Under the pieces are notes generated by a model. The model did no database searches and had not been told where the DNA came from. It worked only from the letters and a program-made list of their open reading frames with translations. A stretch of DNA of 21,529 bases from an uncultured Muribaculaceae bacterium (GTDB lineage Bacteria; Bacteroidota; Bacteroidia; Bacteroidales; Muribaculaceae), in the NCBI GenBank assembly GCA_910587355.1, contig CAJUKF010000046.1:1-21529 (forward strand), written 5' to 3'. Shown here piece after piece: positions 7,689-15,103 of this stretch. The position numbers and the translations under genes are program-made. The stretch's first letter is position 1. Each line of letters opens with the position of its first letter.

Positions 7689-7838
7689 TCACAGGCCGAA
7701 TTTAAGGGCTGTGGCACGCTTGAAAGAACCGAAATCAAGCACAAAGAGGGTGTCGGTCCCACGGTTACCGCGACGGTGCCGCTCACGCAGCGTATCCATG
7801 AACTCGGCGACACGGTCTTTTACATCTTTCATTTCCAT
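7689..7838 (-). CDS. Small basic protein of unknown function, 49 residues
   Basis: The minus strand encodes a 49-residue protein starting MEMKDVKDRVAEF and ending RATALKFGL before TGA at 7691-7689. Its first half is a charged, probably helical segment (KDVKDRVAEFMDTLRERHRR); a Gly/Arg stretch and a hydrophobic strand (TLFVLDFGS) follow. I do not recognise the family. Reasons to call it a gene: a promoter-like TTG-N19-GAATTTTG lies about 30 bases upstream, there is an A/T-rich leader before the ATG, and a strong hairpin terminator stands about 33 bases after the stop. The codon usage resembles the neighbours. A 66-residue plus-strand frame overlaps it but has none of these signals. Possibly a small RNA- or protein-binding peptide, but that is a guess. 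Confidence 0.6.
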   Translation of the reverse strand: MEMKDVKDRVAEFMDTLRERHRRGNRGTDTLFVLDFGSFKRATALKFGL

Positions 7839-7865
7839 AGCAGTAGTTTATGATTGTTTACGATG

Positions 7866-7895
7866 CAAAATTCCTAATCACATGTACCTCGTCAA
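7866..7895 (-). promoter_or_regulatory. Probable promoter of the 49-residue gene
   Basis: On the minus strand TTG (7895-7893), 19 bases, then GAATTTTG (7873-7866) gives one mismatch to TAnnTTTG. It is placed about 28 bases ahead of the ATG at 7838. Confidence 0.5.
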
Positions 7896-7918
7896 TGCAC
7901 ACCAATCTTAAATATTGC

Positions 7919-9280
7919 TTAAAGATTGACAATGAAAATCACTGCAATCAGTGCCGGACATATATACCTCAGCGAAAATCCAATCAGACGGCTTAAAGCC
8001 GACGGACGCTCACTGCCTGTAATCTGACGGTTGAATACCTTGCGGTCGAGCACCCGGCCCGCGAACACCGACGTAAGCATGCCTCCGAGGGGAAGCAGGA
8101 TATTTGATGTCCCGTAGTCAAACCAGCTGAAAAAATCGGGGTGACCTATCAGAGGCAGTTCTACTCCGGTGAAATAACCGAACGACATGGCGCAAAGCAA
8201 TCCCAGCACAAGTGCCACGGCAATGGTGACGGCACACGCCGACCGGCGTTTCATTTTCTTTTCCTCGCAAAGAAATACCACCACAATCTCGCACATCGAG
8301 ATTGTACTCGTCAGAGAAGCTATGAAGAGTGTGAAAAAGAAAAGCGAAGCCCATACGCTTCCGCCCGTCATCTCGTTGAAAATCGCCGGCAATACCTCGA
8401 ACACAAGTTTCGGACCGGCCTCTGGCGAGTATCCGAAAGAGAAGACTGCCGGGAAAATCAGCACCCCGGCAAGAACGGCAATCAGCGTGTCAAGGGCCGC
8501 AGTAGTTGTGGCGCTCTTCACGATATCGGTGCGTTCATTGAAATATGATGCGTATGTGAGCATACATCCCAGGCCGAGACTCAGCGAGAAGAAAGCCTGG
8601 CCCATGGCGCCAATCACCACGGGAGCCGTGAGACTGCTGAAATCAGGCTTGAAAAGAAAAGTAAGTCCTGCGGCAGCGTCAGGCAGCATAAGTGAGTTGA
8701 CACAGAAAATAATTATGAGAGCGAACAGCAGGGGCATGAGCACGTTGCTTATCCGTTCGATACCTCGCGCCACTCCACGCGAGATAATCAGGTAGTTCAC
8801 GACAAGAAACAGCACCGTCCACATAAGAGGGCGCCACCCCGAAGTGAACTCTCCGAAAACCGTATGCAGCCCCTCGCGGCTCACATCGGTATAGGCACCT
8901 CCGACAGCGCCGAAGAAGTACTCCAGTGTCCACCCTGCGACAACAGAGTAAAAACTCAGTATGAGCATGGCCGAAAGCACGCCCATATATCCCAGTGCGT
9001 TCCATGCACGGTGGGCCTTGAGCGCACGGAAGACTCCGAAAATACCCCGGTGAGTGGCACGTCCCAGTGCATACTCCGCCGTGATGAGGGGTATGCCGAG
9101 AATGATTATAAATGCAATGTAAAGCATCATGAAGGCGCCCCCTCCATGCACGCCGGCCTCATAGGGAAAGCGCCATATATTGCCAAGGCCGACTGCCGAC
9201 CCGACAGTTGTCGCTATCACTCCCAGTCGCGTGGTGAACAACGGACGGGGGCCTCCGGTTTCCGTATTACTTTTCGACAT
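7919..9280 (-). CDS. Sodium-dependent transporter of the NSS (SNF) family
   Basis: A 453-residue inner-membrane protein of the LeuT-fold neurotransmitter:sodium symporter family, which couples uptake of an amino acid or similar amine to sodium entry. The diagnostic helix 1 motif GSAVGLGNIWRFPY is at residues 27-40, with the unwound-helix glycines that form the sodium and substrate sites, followed by GGGAF. About eleven transmembrane segments can be counted, as in bacterial MhsT/TnaT-type members rather than the twelve of LeuT. The likely substrate is an amino acid but cannot be read from the sequence. The gene stands alone between the small 49-residue gene and a divergent outer membrane protein gene. 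The start MSKSNTETGG leaves a short cytosolic N-terminus and looks right. Confidence 0.92.
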   Translation of the reverse strand: MSKSNTETGGPRPLFTTRLGVIATTVGSAVGLGNIWRFPYEAGVHGGGAFMMLYIAFIIILGIPLITAEYALGRATHRGIFGVFRALKAHRAWNALGYMGVLSAMLILSFYSVVAGWTLEYFFGAVGGAYTDVSREGLHTVFGEFTSGWRPLMWTVLFLVVNYLIISRGVARGIERISNVLMPLLFALIIIFCVNSLMLPDAAAGLTFLFKPDFSSLTAPVVIGAMGQAFFSLSLGLGCMLTYASYFNERTDIVKSATTTAALDTLIAVLAGVLIFPAVFSFGYSPEAGPKLVFEVLPAIFNEMTGGSVWASLFFFTLFIASLTSTISMCEIVVVFLCEEKKMKRRSACAVTIAVALVLGLLCAMSFGYFTGVELPLIGHPDFFSWFDYGTSNILLPLGGMLTSVFAGRVLDRKVFNRQITGSERPSALSRLIGFSLRYICPALIAVIFIVNL

Positions 9281-9456
9281 ATTGCAGTGTAAGATTGGTC
9301 TTTTGGTAGATAGAATTGCAATATTAGTGAAAATATTCGAGCTTCCGGCCTATACGTTAAAAATTTTTTGCAATTTCGCGAGAAATGCCATCGGCCCGGA
9401 ATATTTTAGGCCGCTGCGATTGTTATAATATCGAACTGTTTATTTTGAAGAATCAT

Positions 9457-10155
9457 ATGAAACCGCACATCAGACTCCTCACCTCCCTGTGCATCTGTAT
9501 AAGTGCCTTGACCGCCTCGGCCCAATATTACGAAATCGCCAATCAGCTCCCGCAGCTCATACGTCCTGCTTTGTCGGGCTCGTTCAACTACAAAGGCTTC
9601 GTCGACGTATCGTATATGAGAGGCGTCAGCAAATGCAAGGCCGATTTCCTTGATGTCACCACTTCTCAGGGTTTCCGTTACGCCGACTGGTTCTATATGG
9701 GCGTCGGTATCGGTGCCGATGTGCTCTTTTCATCGACCGACGACAACTGGGGCTCCGGCTGGAACAACGGCTCATCGCCCGACCTCAGCCACTCAAGTAC
9801 GACTACGGCGGTCATGCTCCCTCTTTTCACTGATTTCCGGTTCACATTCGGCGGTGTCAATACTCTGGCCGAAGGTGTCACGCGTAACTCTGTCGGATTC
9901 TTTATCGATTTGCGCATCGGCTGTTCATTCCTTTGCAGCGACGACTGGATTCGTATAAACAACGGCTACCTCACCAACCAGCAGTACTTCTATCTGAGGC
10001 CGTCGGTCGGCCTGCGCATACCCGTGGGTACATCCGGCAAACAGGCATTCGACATAGCCCTCTGCTACAAACTCCTCACCTCCAACTACTGGGGCTCAAG
10101 CAAAGAGTCGGCCACACTCAGCTCCCTTGGCCTCACAGTAGCCTTCGAGTGGTAA
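9457..10155 (+). CDS. Secreted outer-membrane beta-barrel-like protein, hypothetical
   Basis: I choose the ATG at 9457, giving 232 residues, because it begins a clear signal peptide: MKPH, then the hydrophobic core LLTSLCICISALTA, and a cleavage site after ASA before QYYE. The reading frame extends upstream to 9385, but that would bury the signal. The mature part alternates polar and hydrophobic residues in strand-like segments (GFVDVSYMRG, YMGVGIGADVLF, VGFFIDLRIGCSF, FYLRPSVGLRIPV, TLSSLGLTVAFEW) and ends in an aromatic residue, as outer membrane barrels do. The best description is an 8- to 10-strand porin-like or outer membrane protein beta-barrel domain of a kind common in Bacteroidales. 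Function unknown. Its stop codon is only 2 bases from that of the convergent protease-like gene. Confidence 0.75.
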   Translation: MKPHIRLLTSLCICISALTASAQYYEIANQLPQLIRPALSGSFNYKGFVDVSYMRGVSKCKADFLDVTTSQGFRYADWFYMGVGIGADVLFSSTDDNWGSGWNNGSSPDLSHSSTTTAVMLPLFTDFRFTFGGVNTLAEGVTRNSVGFFIDLRIGCSFLCSDDWIRINNGYLTNQQYFYLRPSVGLRIPVGTSGKQAFDIALCYKLLTSNYWGSSKESATLSSLGLTVAFEW

Positions 10156-10157
10156 AA

Positions 10158-11630
10158 TTACAAATCCGGGGCTGCCGGTGCATTGACATTACAGAGGCCA
10201 TTTGCCACCGACAGAGCCACAAGGCCTATAGTATGCCATAAAGTCGGCTTTTTATCGGGCATGAACCTGAACACCGGAGGCTTATATCCGTTTGCGACAG
10301 CAACCGATATTCCGGACGGTGCGGTCTCAATGGTAAAATCTACCAAATTGAACCGTATTTTGCCAAACTGCATAAGTGATTTCAACCCTAAATTGCATTC
10401 ATAGTCGGTGGCAACCGCATTCAGGCCGCGGCTTACGAAAATCTGAGGTAAAATCACCGTACTTCCGCCAATTGTCGCACAGACATCGGGCAACCTATAG
10501 CCATCGGTGATTTTTACACCGCCTATGCCTGCGGTGCGGATTGTATCGGGTTGGGCATGTGCCGAAATATATTCCTTGTTCCTGTTGAAAAAATCTCCGT
10601 TTAAAGACCCGTAGGAAGCATCTCCAGTATCTATGCACACAAGCATGGCATCATTATGGATGATGCCTTTTGTAAGCAGGTTCATCTGCGGAGAGAAAAA
10701 CATATTTGCAGGCGTGCCGCTGCGTTCAGGTGCTGTCGGGGGCACGGTGATTTTCCGCCCTGTAAAATCGACTGTCATGTCTTTAAGCTGAAGCATAAGT
10801 TCGCTTCCGACAACAATACTGAAACAATCTATATATTTGTTGGCTTCCTCGTTATCAAGAGTCAGATTCACGACAAGAAATGGAACATCGCGAATAACGA
10901 TATTGCCGAGTTTCAGCTCTTTGGCAATAGCATAGTGTGCTTTCCGGCGCCCTATGCCCATCACATTGTTGTAGGCGTCGAGCGGAATAAGATTATAAGC
11001 CCGGGCCAAAGAATCGGATATTATATTCACTCCTGCGCCTGTATCAAAAACAATATCCGCATCCGTGCCGTTTATGCCGCAATCATCAAGATACATGAGG
11101 AATGCTTCCCGTTCGGGTTTGCCTACCTGTTTTATTCCGAAGGGCACAGTCCCCTCTGCTCCTGAAAACGAGATTGAATAAGGCCGATAAACCGACAGCG
11201 CCTTATATTGGTCTACATATCGCTGCATGCCCTCTACGGCAGCACTGTCAAGATACTGTTTTGTGGCATCAAGCACCGACGACAGAACGGAGGCCGCTTT
11301 GGCGTTGTCTCCCGTCTTGCTCAAGTCCATTGAGAGCATAACTGCGGAGTTGAGCAGATTCGACAAGTCAAGGCTCGCGGCATGTGACTGAAGAAGTTCC
11401 TCAAATGCCGGTATGGAAATATCGGGCCGGTTTAGCCTGTTACCGATAAGCCCGCGTGAATATACTTCAAGAAAAGGCATTATCGAATCCTTCGGAGCCG
11501 CGTTATATATGGAATCCAAAGCAAACCAATCGCCGCTGTTCATGGCATTGGCAATCCGTTCATCATACGATTGGGCATAACCTGCCAGAGAACAGATTAT
11601 GGCCACGACGGAGAACAACAATCTTTTCAT
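10158..11630 (-). CDS. Secreted retropepsin-like aspartic protease with two DTG motifs
   Basis: The ATG at 11630 begins a signal peptide, MKRLLFSVVAIICSLAGYAQS, giving 490 residues; the frame is open to 11777 but that extension would run through a TAnnTTTG promoter box and a terminator. Residues ~25-150 look helical and repeat-like (possibly TPR/Sel1-like). Then come two aspartic-protease lobes: ADIVFDTGAGVNIIS (Asp196-Thr-Gly) and MLVCIDTGDASYGS (Asp334-Thr-Gly), each followed by strand-rich sequence. Retropepsins usually act as dimers of one-lobe chains, so two DTG triplets in one chain suggest a self-contained, pepsin-like pair. Bacteroidetes carry many poorly studied aspartyl protease family proteins of this sort. 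It is probably periplasmic or surface-exposed. Substrate unknown, and the second lobe may be degenerate. It converges on the barrel gene at 9457-10155. Confidence 0.82.
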   Translation of the reverse strand: MKRLLFSVVAIICSLAGYAQSYDERIANAMNSGDWFALDSIYNAAPKDSIMPFLEVYSRGLIGNRLNRPDISIPAFEELLQSHAASLDLSNLLNSAVMLSMDLSKTGDNAKAASVLSSVLDATKQYLDSAAVEGMQRYVDQYKALSVYRPYSISFSGAEGTVPFGIKQVGKPEREAFLMYLDDCGINGTDADIVFDTGAGVNIISDSLARAYNLIPLDAYNNVMGIGRRKAHYAIAKELKLGNIVIRDVPFLVVNLTLDNEEANKYIDCFSIVVGSELMLQLKDMTVDFTGRKITVPPTAPERSGTPANMFFSPQMNLLTKGIIHNDAMLVCIDTGDASYGSLNGDFFNRNKEYISAHAQPDTIRTAGIGGVKITDGYRLPDVCATIGGSTVILPQIFVSRGLNAVATDYECNLGLKSLMQFGKIRFNLVDFTIETAPSGISVAVANGYKPPVFRFMPDKKPTLWHTIGLVALSVANGLCNVNAPAAPDL

Positions 11631-11654
11631 TGTTTTTACAGATAGGTCTATGGG

Positions 11655-11662
11655 CAAAGGTA
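11655..11662 (-). promoter_or_regulatory. -7 box of the retropepsin-like gene
   Basis: TACCTTTG on the minus strand matches TAnnTTTG exactly and lies about 25 bases before the ATG at 11630. No TTG at the expected distance upstream is convincing, so only the -7 element is claimed. Confidence 0.6.
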
Positions 11663-11758
11663 CAAAAAACACGGGATTTTTATGTCTGACGAATAAAAAA
11701 CAAGCAATTTTTACCAATAAAGAATCCGGTTCTTCAATCGTGGTGACCATATAATAGA

Positions 11759-11798
11759 TAAGCCGCCCTCGGGACACGCATGTTCCGAGGGCGGCTTA
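11759..11798 (-). terminator. Terminator of the lipoprotein gene
   Basis: A perfect 14-base GC-rich stem (11759-11772 with 11785-11798) has a 12-base loop and lies about 20 bases after the stop of the gene at 11819-12250. The following minus-strand TTATCTATTAT is only moderately T-rich. Confidence 0.75.
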
Positions 11799-11818
11799 TA
11801 GCTGATATATCGTATTTT

Positions 11819-12250
11819 CTATCGCCTTGCGTTGTTATTCGCAGGCACTGGCGACGACTGTGCCGGTGTCGAGGGTACAGGGGTCGAAGGCAGACCGCCG
11901 TTGCCCGGACGTGCGATACCGCCTACCGTTGTAGGCACGGTATTGATGCCCGGATTGACATTAATCTGTGGCGGACGCGACTGAGGTGGCCTGATTACAG
12001 GCCCGGGGTTAGTATCGATAAACGGAGGCCGGTGAGGAGGCCCGTAAAGAGGTCCGTTATAGAGTGGCCCGTTATAAACCGGACCGTAATTCCAGTAAGG
12101 CGAACCCCAGAGACCGCCATATGGCCCATAGTCATTCCAATATGTGCCGACACCGCCGCTGTCCACATCGACACCGAATCCGAGGTCCGCGCACGAACTC
12201 ATCGACAGAGCCGCCGTAACAACAGCTGCGAGCAGATATTTCGTTTTCAT
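11819..12250 (-). CDS. Gly/Pro/Asn/Tyr-rich lipoprotein, hypothetical
   Basis: A 143-residue protein starting MKTKYLLAAVVTAALSMSSC, a lipoprotein signal with acylation expected at Cys20. The mature chain is low in complexity: a Gly/Tyr/Trp-rich part (about 32-60, with WND, GGLWGSPYW), an imperfect tandem VYNGPLYNGPLYGPP (58-72), a Pro-rich middle, and an Asn/Pro/Ser tail ending NNNARR. There is no enzymatic motif. Similar short Gly/Pro/Tyr-rich lipoproteins are widespread in Bacteroidales without known function; a disordered surface or peptidoglycan-associated role is possible but is inference. It is divergent from rsgA with 87 bases between start codons. It has its own terminator, so is probably monocistronic. 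Confidence 0.8.
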   Translation of the reverse strand: MKTKYLLAAVVTAALSMSSCADLGFGVDVDSGGVGTYWNDYGPYGGLWGSPYWNYGPVYNGPLYNGPLYGPPHRPPFIDTNPGPVIRPPQSRPPQINVNPGINTVPTTVGGIARPGNGGLPSTPVPSTPAQSSPVPANNNARR

Positions 12251-12325
12251 AGTCGTTTCTGTTAATATTTCTAACTATACAACAATTAGGAAGCGCGAAA
12301 AGACGGTGCGTTGACGTTTTTTTGC

Positions 12326-12333
12326 TAATTTTG
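12326..12333 (+). promoter_or_regulatory. -7 box of rsgA, 4 bases from the start codon
   Basis: TAATTTTG matches TAnnTTTG and is followed by GGGC and then the ATG of rsgA at 12338. The matching TTG at the usual 19-21 bases is missing; the nearest TTG is at 12 bases. If used, it would give an almost leaderless mRNA. Confidence 0.55.
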
Positions 12334-12337
12334 GGGC

Positions 12338-13291
12338 ATGAATTCCAAGGCAACCGTAATACGAAATACCGGAGCCCACTATGTGGCGCGTACCCCCGTC
12401 GGCACTGAAATCAAGTGTCTCGCCAAGGGCAACTTCCGCATCAAGGGCATACGCACCACCAACCCCGTCGCGGTGGGCGACCATGTTACACTCAGTGATG
12501 CCGGCCCCGACGGTGTGGCCTTCATAAAGGCCGTGGAGCCCCGGCGCAACTATATCATACGACGCGCAAGCAATCTCTCCAAAGCCGCCCATATAATCGC
12601 GGCAAACATCGATTGCGCTGTGCTCATCGCCACTCTCGCGCATCCGGCGACATCGTTCAATTTCATCGACCGGTTCTTAGCCACTGCCGAGGCTTATAAT
12701 GTCCCTGCTGCACTCATCATCAATAAGACCGACCTCCTCACCGACCCCGAAGACCGCGAACTCCTCGAAGGCGTACTCTATCTCTACCGTTCCATAGGCT
12801 ACACGGCAATAGCCGTCTCTGCAGCCACTGGCGAAGGACTCACCGAACTGGCCGAGTTCCTCAAAGACAAGGTTTCGCTGATTTCAGGCAACTCGGGCGT
12901 GGGTAAATCGACGCTAATCAATGCTCTTATTCCCGGTGCGGATGTGCGCACCGCCGAAATCTCGGCATCTCACGACACCGGCATGCACACAACCACATTC
13001 TCCGAGATGTACACTCTGCCAGGCGGCGGTGAACTCATCGACACTCCTGGAGTGCGTGGTTTCGGAGTATTCGATTTCCGCAGCGAGGACGTGGGGCACT
13101 ATTTTCCCGAAATCTTTAAATATTCGCACGACTGCCGCTTCGGCAACTGCACCCATACCCACGAACCGGGATGTTCCGTGCTCGAAGCCCTCGACAACCA
13201 GTTCATCTCGCAGTCGCGATATAATTCATACCTCAGCATCCTCGAGGAAATCCGCGACGAGGCCGAGGACAAATACCGCAAAGGTTACTGA
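12338..13291 (+). CDS. rsgA: Small ribosomal subunit biogenesis GTPase RsgA
   Basis: A cytosolic 317-residue circularly permuted GTPase that helps late maturation of the 30S subunit. Domain order seen: N-terminal OB fold (about 1-75, KGNFRIKGIRTTNPVAVGDHV), then G motifs in the permuted order G4 NKTD (129-132), G5 SAATG (161-165), G1 GNSGVGKST (184-192) and G3 DTPG (235-238). A C-terminal zinc domain carries Cys266, Cys271, His273 and Cys279 in the CxxxxCxHxxxxxC pattern. All are intact and the length is normal. The start is supported because the OB domain begins directly with ATVIRNTGAHY. It is the first gene of a plus-strand run with bioB (13-base gap) and three more genes. Confidence 0.96.
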   Translation: MNSKATVIRNTGAHYVARTPVGTEIKCLAKGNFRIKGIRTTNPVAVGDHVTLSDAGPDGVAFIKAVEPRRNYIIRRASNLSKAAHIIAANIDCAVLIATLAHPATSFNFIDRFLATAEAYNVPAALIINKTDLLTDPEDRELLEGVLYLYRSIGYTAIAVSAATGEGLTELAEFLKDKVSLISGNSGVGKSTLINALIPGADVRTAEISASHDTGMHTTTFSEMYTLPGGGELIDTPGVRGFGVFDFRSEDVGHYFPEIFKYSHDCRFGNCTHTHEPGCSVLEALDNQFISQSRYNSYLSILEEIRDEAEDKYRKGY

Positions 13292-13304
13292 TACGTAAGA
13301 CACA

Positions 13305-14291
13305 ATGCAAAATCAGGATATTTCACTTGTAGCGGATGCCCTGGAGCGCGTGCTTGCCGGAGAAGAACTCTCCGAGGAGACACTCTACGCTCTGGCCGAC
13401 ATCGATTCCGAAGAGGGCCGCAAAGCCCTCATGGATGGTGCCGCAAAAATAACGGAGCGGTTCTGTCCGCGTAAATTCGATTTCTGCTCCATAATCAACG
13501 CACGCTCGGGACGTTGCCCCGAAAACTGCAAATGGTGTGCCCAGTCGGCCCACTACGATACAGGCTGCGAGGTCTACGACCACGCTTCCGACGAAGACAC
13601 CTTCGCGCTCGCCGATGCCAATGCCGACCATGGCGTGGGACGCTTCTCTCTCGTCACCTCAGGGCGCCTTGCCAAAGGACAATCTCTTGACGGTTTCTGC
13701 CGTCAAATCAAGGAAATCAACCGCCGCGGACGCATATCCACATGCGCGTCGCTCGGTCTGCTTGGACGCGAAGAGCTGCTTCAGCTACGCGAGGCAGGAG
13801 TGCGCCGCTATCACTGCAACCTCGAGACAGCGCCATCGTTCTTCCCCTCGCTGTGCACCACCCACACTGTGGAAGACAAGTTCGCCACAATAGCCATTGC
13901 GCATGAACTCGGTTTCGAGGTATGCTCCGGTGGAATCATCGGCATGGGAGAAACGCGCCGCCAGCGTATGGAACTTGCCATAACCCTGCGCAAAGTGCGT
14001 CCGGTGTCAATTCCTATAAATATACTCTGTCCTATTCCGGGCACGCCGCTGGCCGATGTGCCCCTGATTGAGGAAGACGAAATACTGCTCACCGTAGCCC
14101 TCTTCCGTTTCGCGCATCCCTCCGTACAGCTCCGCTTTGCCGGAGGCCGCAAACGTCTCAGCCGTGAGGCCACAATCAAAGCCATGCGCACGGGCATCAA
14201 CGGTGCGATTGTCGGCGACCTTCTCACAACCATTGGCGCCACAATGGCCGAAGATAAAGTTACAGTCACCGAAGCCGGATACGAAATATGA
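13305..14291 (+). CDS. bioB: Biotin synthase (radical SAM)
   Basis: A cytosolic 328-residue radical SAM enzyme that inserts sulfur into dethiobiotin to make biotin. The SAM cluster motif CPENCKWC (Cys71, Cys75, Cys78) is followed by AQSAHY. The SAM-binding and TIM-barrel segments TCASLGLLG, FEVCSGGIIGMGET, IPINILCPIPGTPLAD and QLRFAGGRKRL are recognisable. Relative to E. coli BioB the ligand cysteine in RFCMGAA is replaced by Ser115 in GRFSLVTSG, while Cys147, Cys207 and the FAGGR arginine remain. Extra cysteines appear in YHCNLE (Cys171) and LCTTHT (Cys184). I associate this pattern with BioB of anaerobic gut bacteria. No other bio gene is in the window. Its stop overlaps the next start in ATGA, so the two are probably translationally coupled. 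Confidence 0.92.
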   Translation: MQNQDISLVADALERVLAGEELSEETLYALADIDSEEGRKALMDGAAKITERFCPRKFDFCSIINARSGRCPENCKWCAQSAHYDTGCEVYDHASDEDTFALADANADHGVGRFSLVTSGRLAKGQSLDGFCRQIKEINRRGRISTCASLGLLGREELLQLREAGVRRYHCNLETAPSFFPSLCTTHTVEDKFATIAIAHELGFEVCSGGIIGMGETRRQRMELAITLRKVRPVSIPINILCPIPGTPLADVPLIEEDEILLTVALFRFAHPSVQLRFAGGRKRLSREATIKAMRTGINGAIVGDLLTTIGATMAEDKVTVTEAGYEI

Positions 14292-15073
14292 CTTCCGACA
14301 CTCCTTTTCAGCTCACAAACCGTATCCGCAAGGAATTCGCCTCGCTCGACGAAGCCAAATGGCGCCGGCGCACGAGCCTTTTCCCTGCCGAAGGCACAAA
14401 ATGCGTGCTCGAACTCGCAGCCGTCTTCCGTCCGCGCACCATACTTGCCACAGCCGAATGGATTAATGAGCACGGGGCAACAGTGGCAGGCGTGGAAGTG
14501 ACAGCCGTCGCACCACGCGACCTCCGCGAGCTTACACGTCTCACGTCTACGCCTCCCGTCATAGCCACATTTGAGCTGCCGGACGATGCCGCAGTCCCCG
14601 ACAGAAGTTACTTCAGCGAAAATCTGGTACTCATGCTCGACCGCGTGCAGGACCCCGGAAACCTCGGCACCATTCTCCGCACATGCGACTGGATGGGAGT
14701 CCGCACAATCATTGCGTCGCAAGACACCGTCGACTGCTTCAATCCCAAAGTCGTGCAGGCAACCATGGGAGGCCTCGCACGCACAAGAATAATCTATACG
14801 GATTTGGAGAAGCTTCTCGACACGCTCGATGACTCTGTCGCTGTCTGCGGCACATTCCTCGACGGCGAGAACATCTACACTGCCGCCCTGCCATCTTCAG
14901 GCATCCTGCTCATGGGCAACGAAGGCAGCGGCATCAGCGACACACTTGCCCGCGCCGTCAACCGGCGCCTTCTGATTCCTGCTTATCCGGGTACCGACAA
15001 GGTCGAGAGCCTCAACGTGGCCGTCGCAACGGCTATCGCACTCTCGCAGTTCCGTATGCGGCTCTTTCAATAA
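14288..15073 (+). CDS. TrmH/SpoU-family RNA 2'-O-ribose methyltransferase
   Basis: A 261-residue SPOUT methyltransferase that uses SAM to methylate a ribose 2'-hydroxyl in rRNA or tRNA. The three family motifs are clear: DRVQDPGNLGTILRT (118-132), LLMGNEGSGIS (207-217) and IPAYPGTDKVESLNVAVATA (230-249), which form the knotted SAM site. The N-terminal ~100 residues, with VLELAAVFRPRTILATAEW, look like the L30e-like substrate-binding domain of RlmB/TsnR-type members. The exact target nucleotide cannot be told, so no symbol is given. The ATG at 14288 overlaps the bioB stop by 4 bases; the next gene is 30 bases downstream. Confidence 0.93.
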   Translation: MTSDTPFQLTNRIRKEFASLDEAKWRRRTSLFPAEGTKCVLELAAVFRPRTILATAEWINEHGATVAGVEVTAVAPRDLRELTRLTSTPPVIATFELPDDAAVPDRSYFSENLVLMLDRVQDPGNLGTILRTCDWMGVRTIIASQDTVDCFNPKVVQATMGGLARTRIIYTDLEKLLDTLDDSVAVCGTFLDGENIYTAALPSSGILLMGNEGSGISDTLARAVNRRLLIPAYPGTDKVESLNVAVATAIALSQFRMRLFQ

Positions 15074-15103
15074 ATCAGTAAAAACCAAAAACAGATATAA
15101 ATC

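Noticed and set aside
11631..11777. Upstream extension of the retropepsin-like gene by 49 codons
   Set aside because: It would cross a TAnnTTTG promoter box and a terminator and would bury the signal peptide.
13811..14722. Minus-strand open frame of 303 codons
   Set aside because: It lies antisense across the bioB/methyltransferase junction, both of which have clear catalytic motifs.
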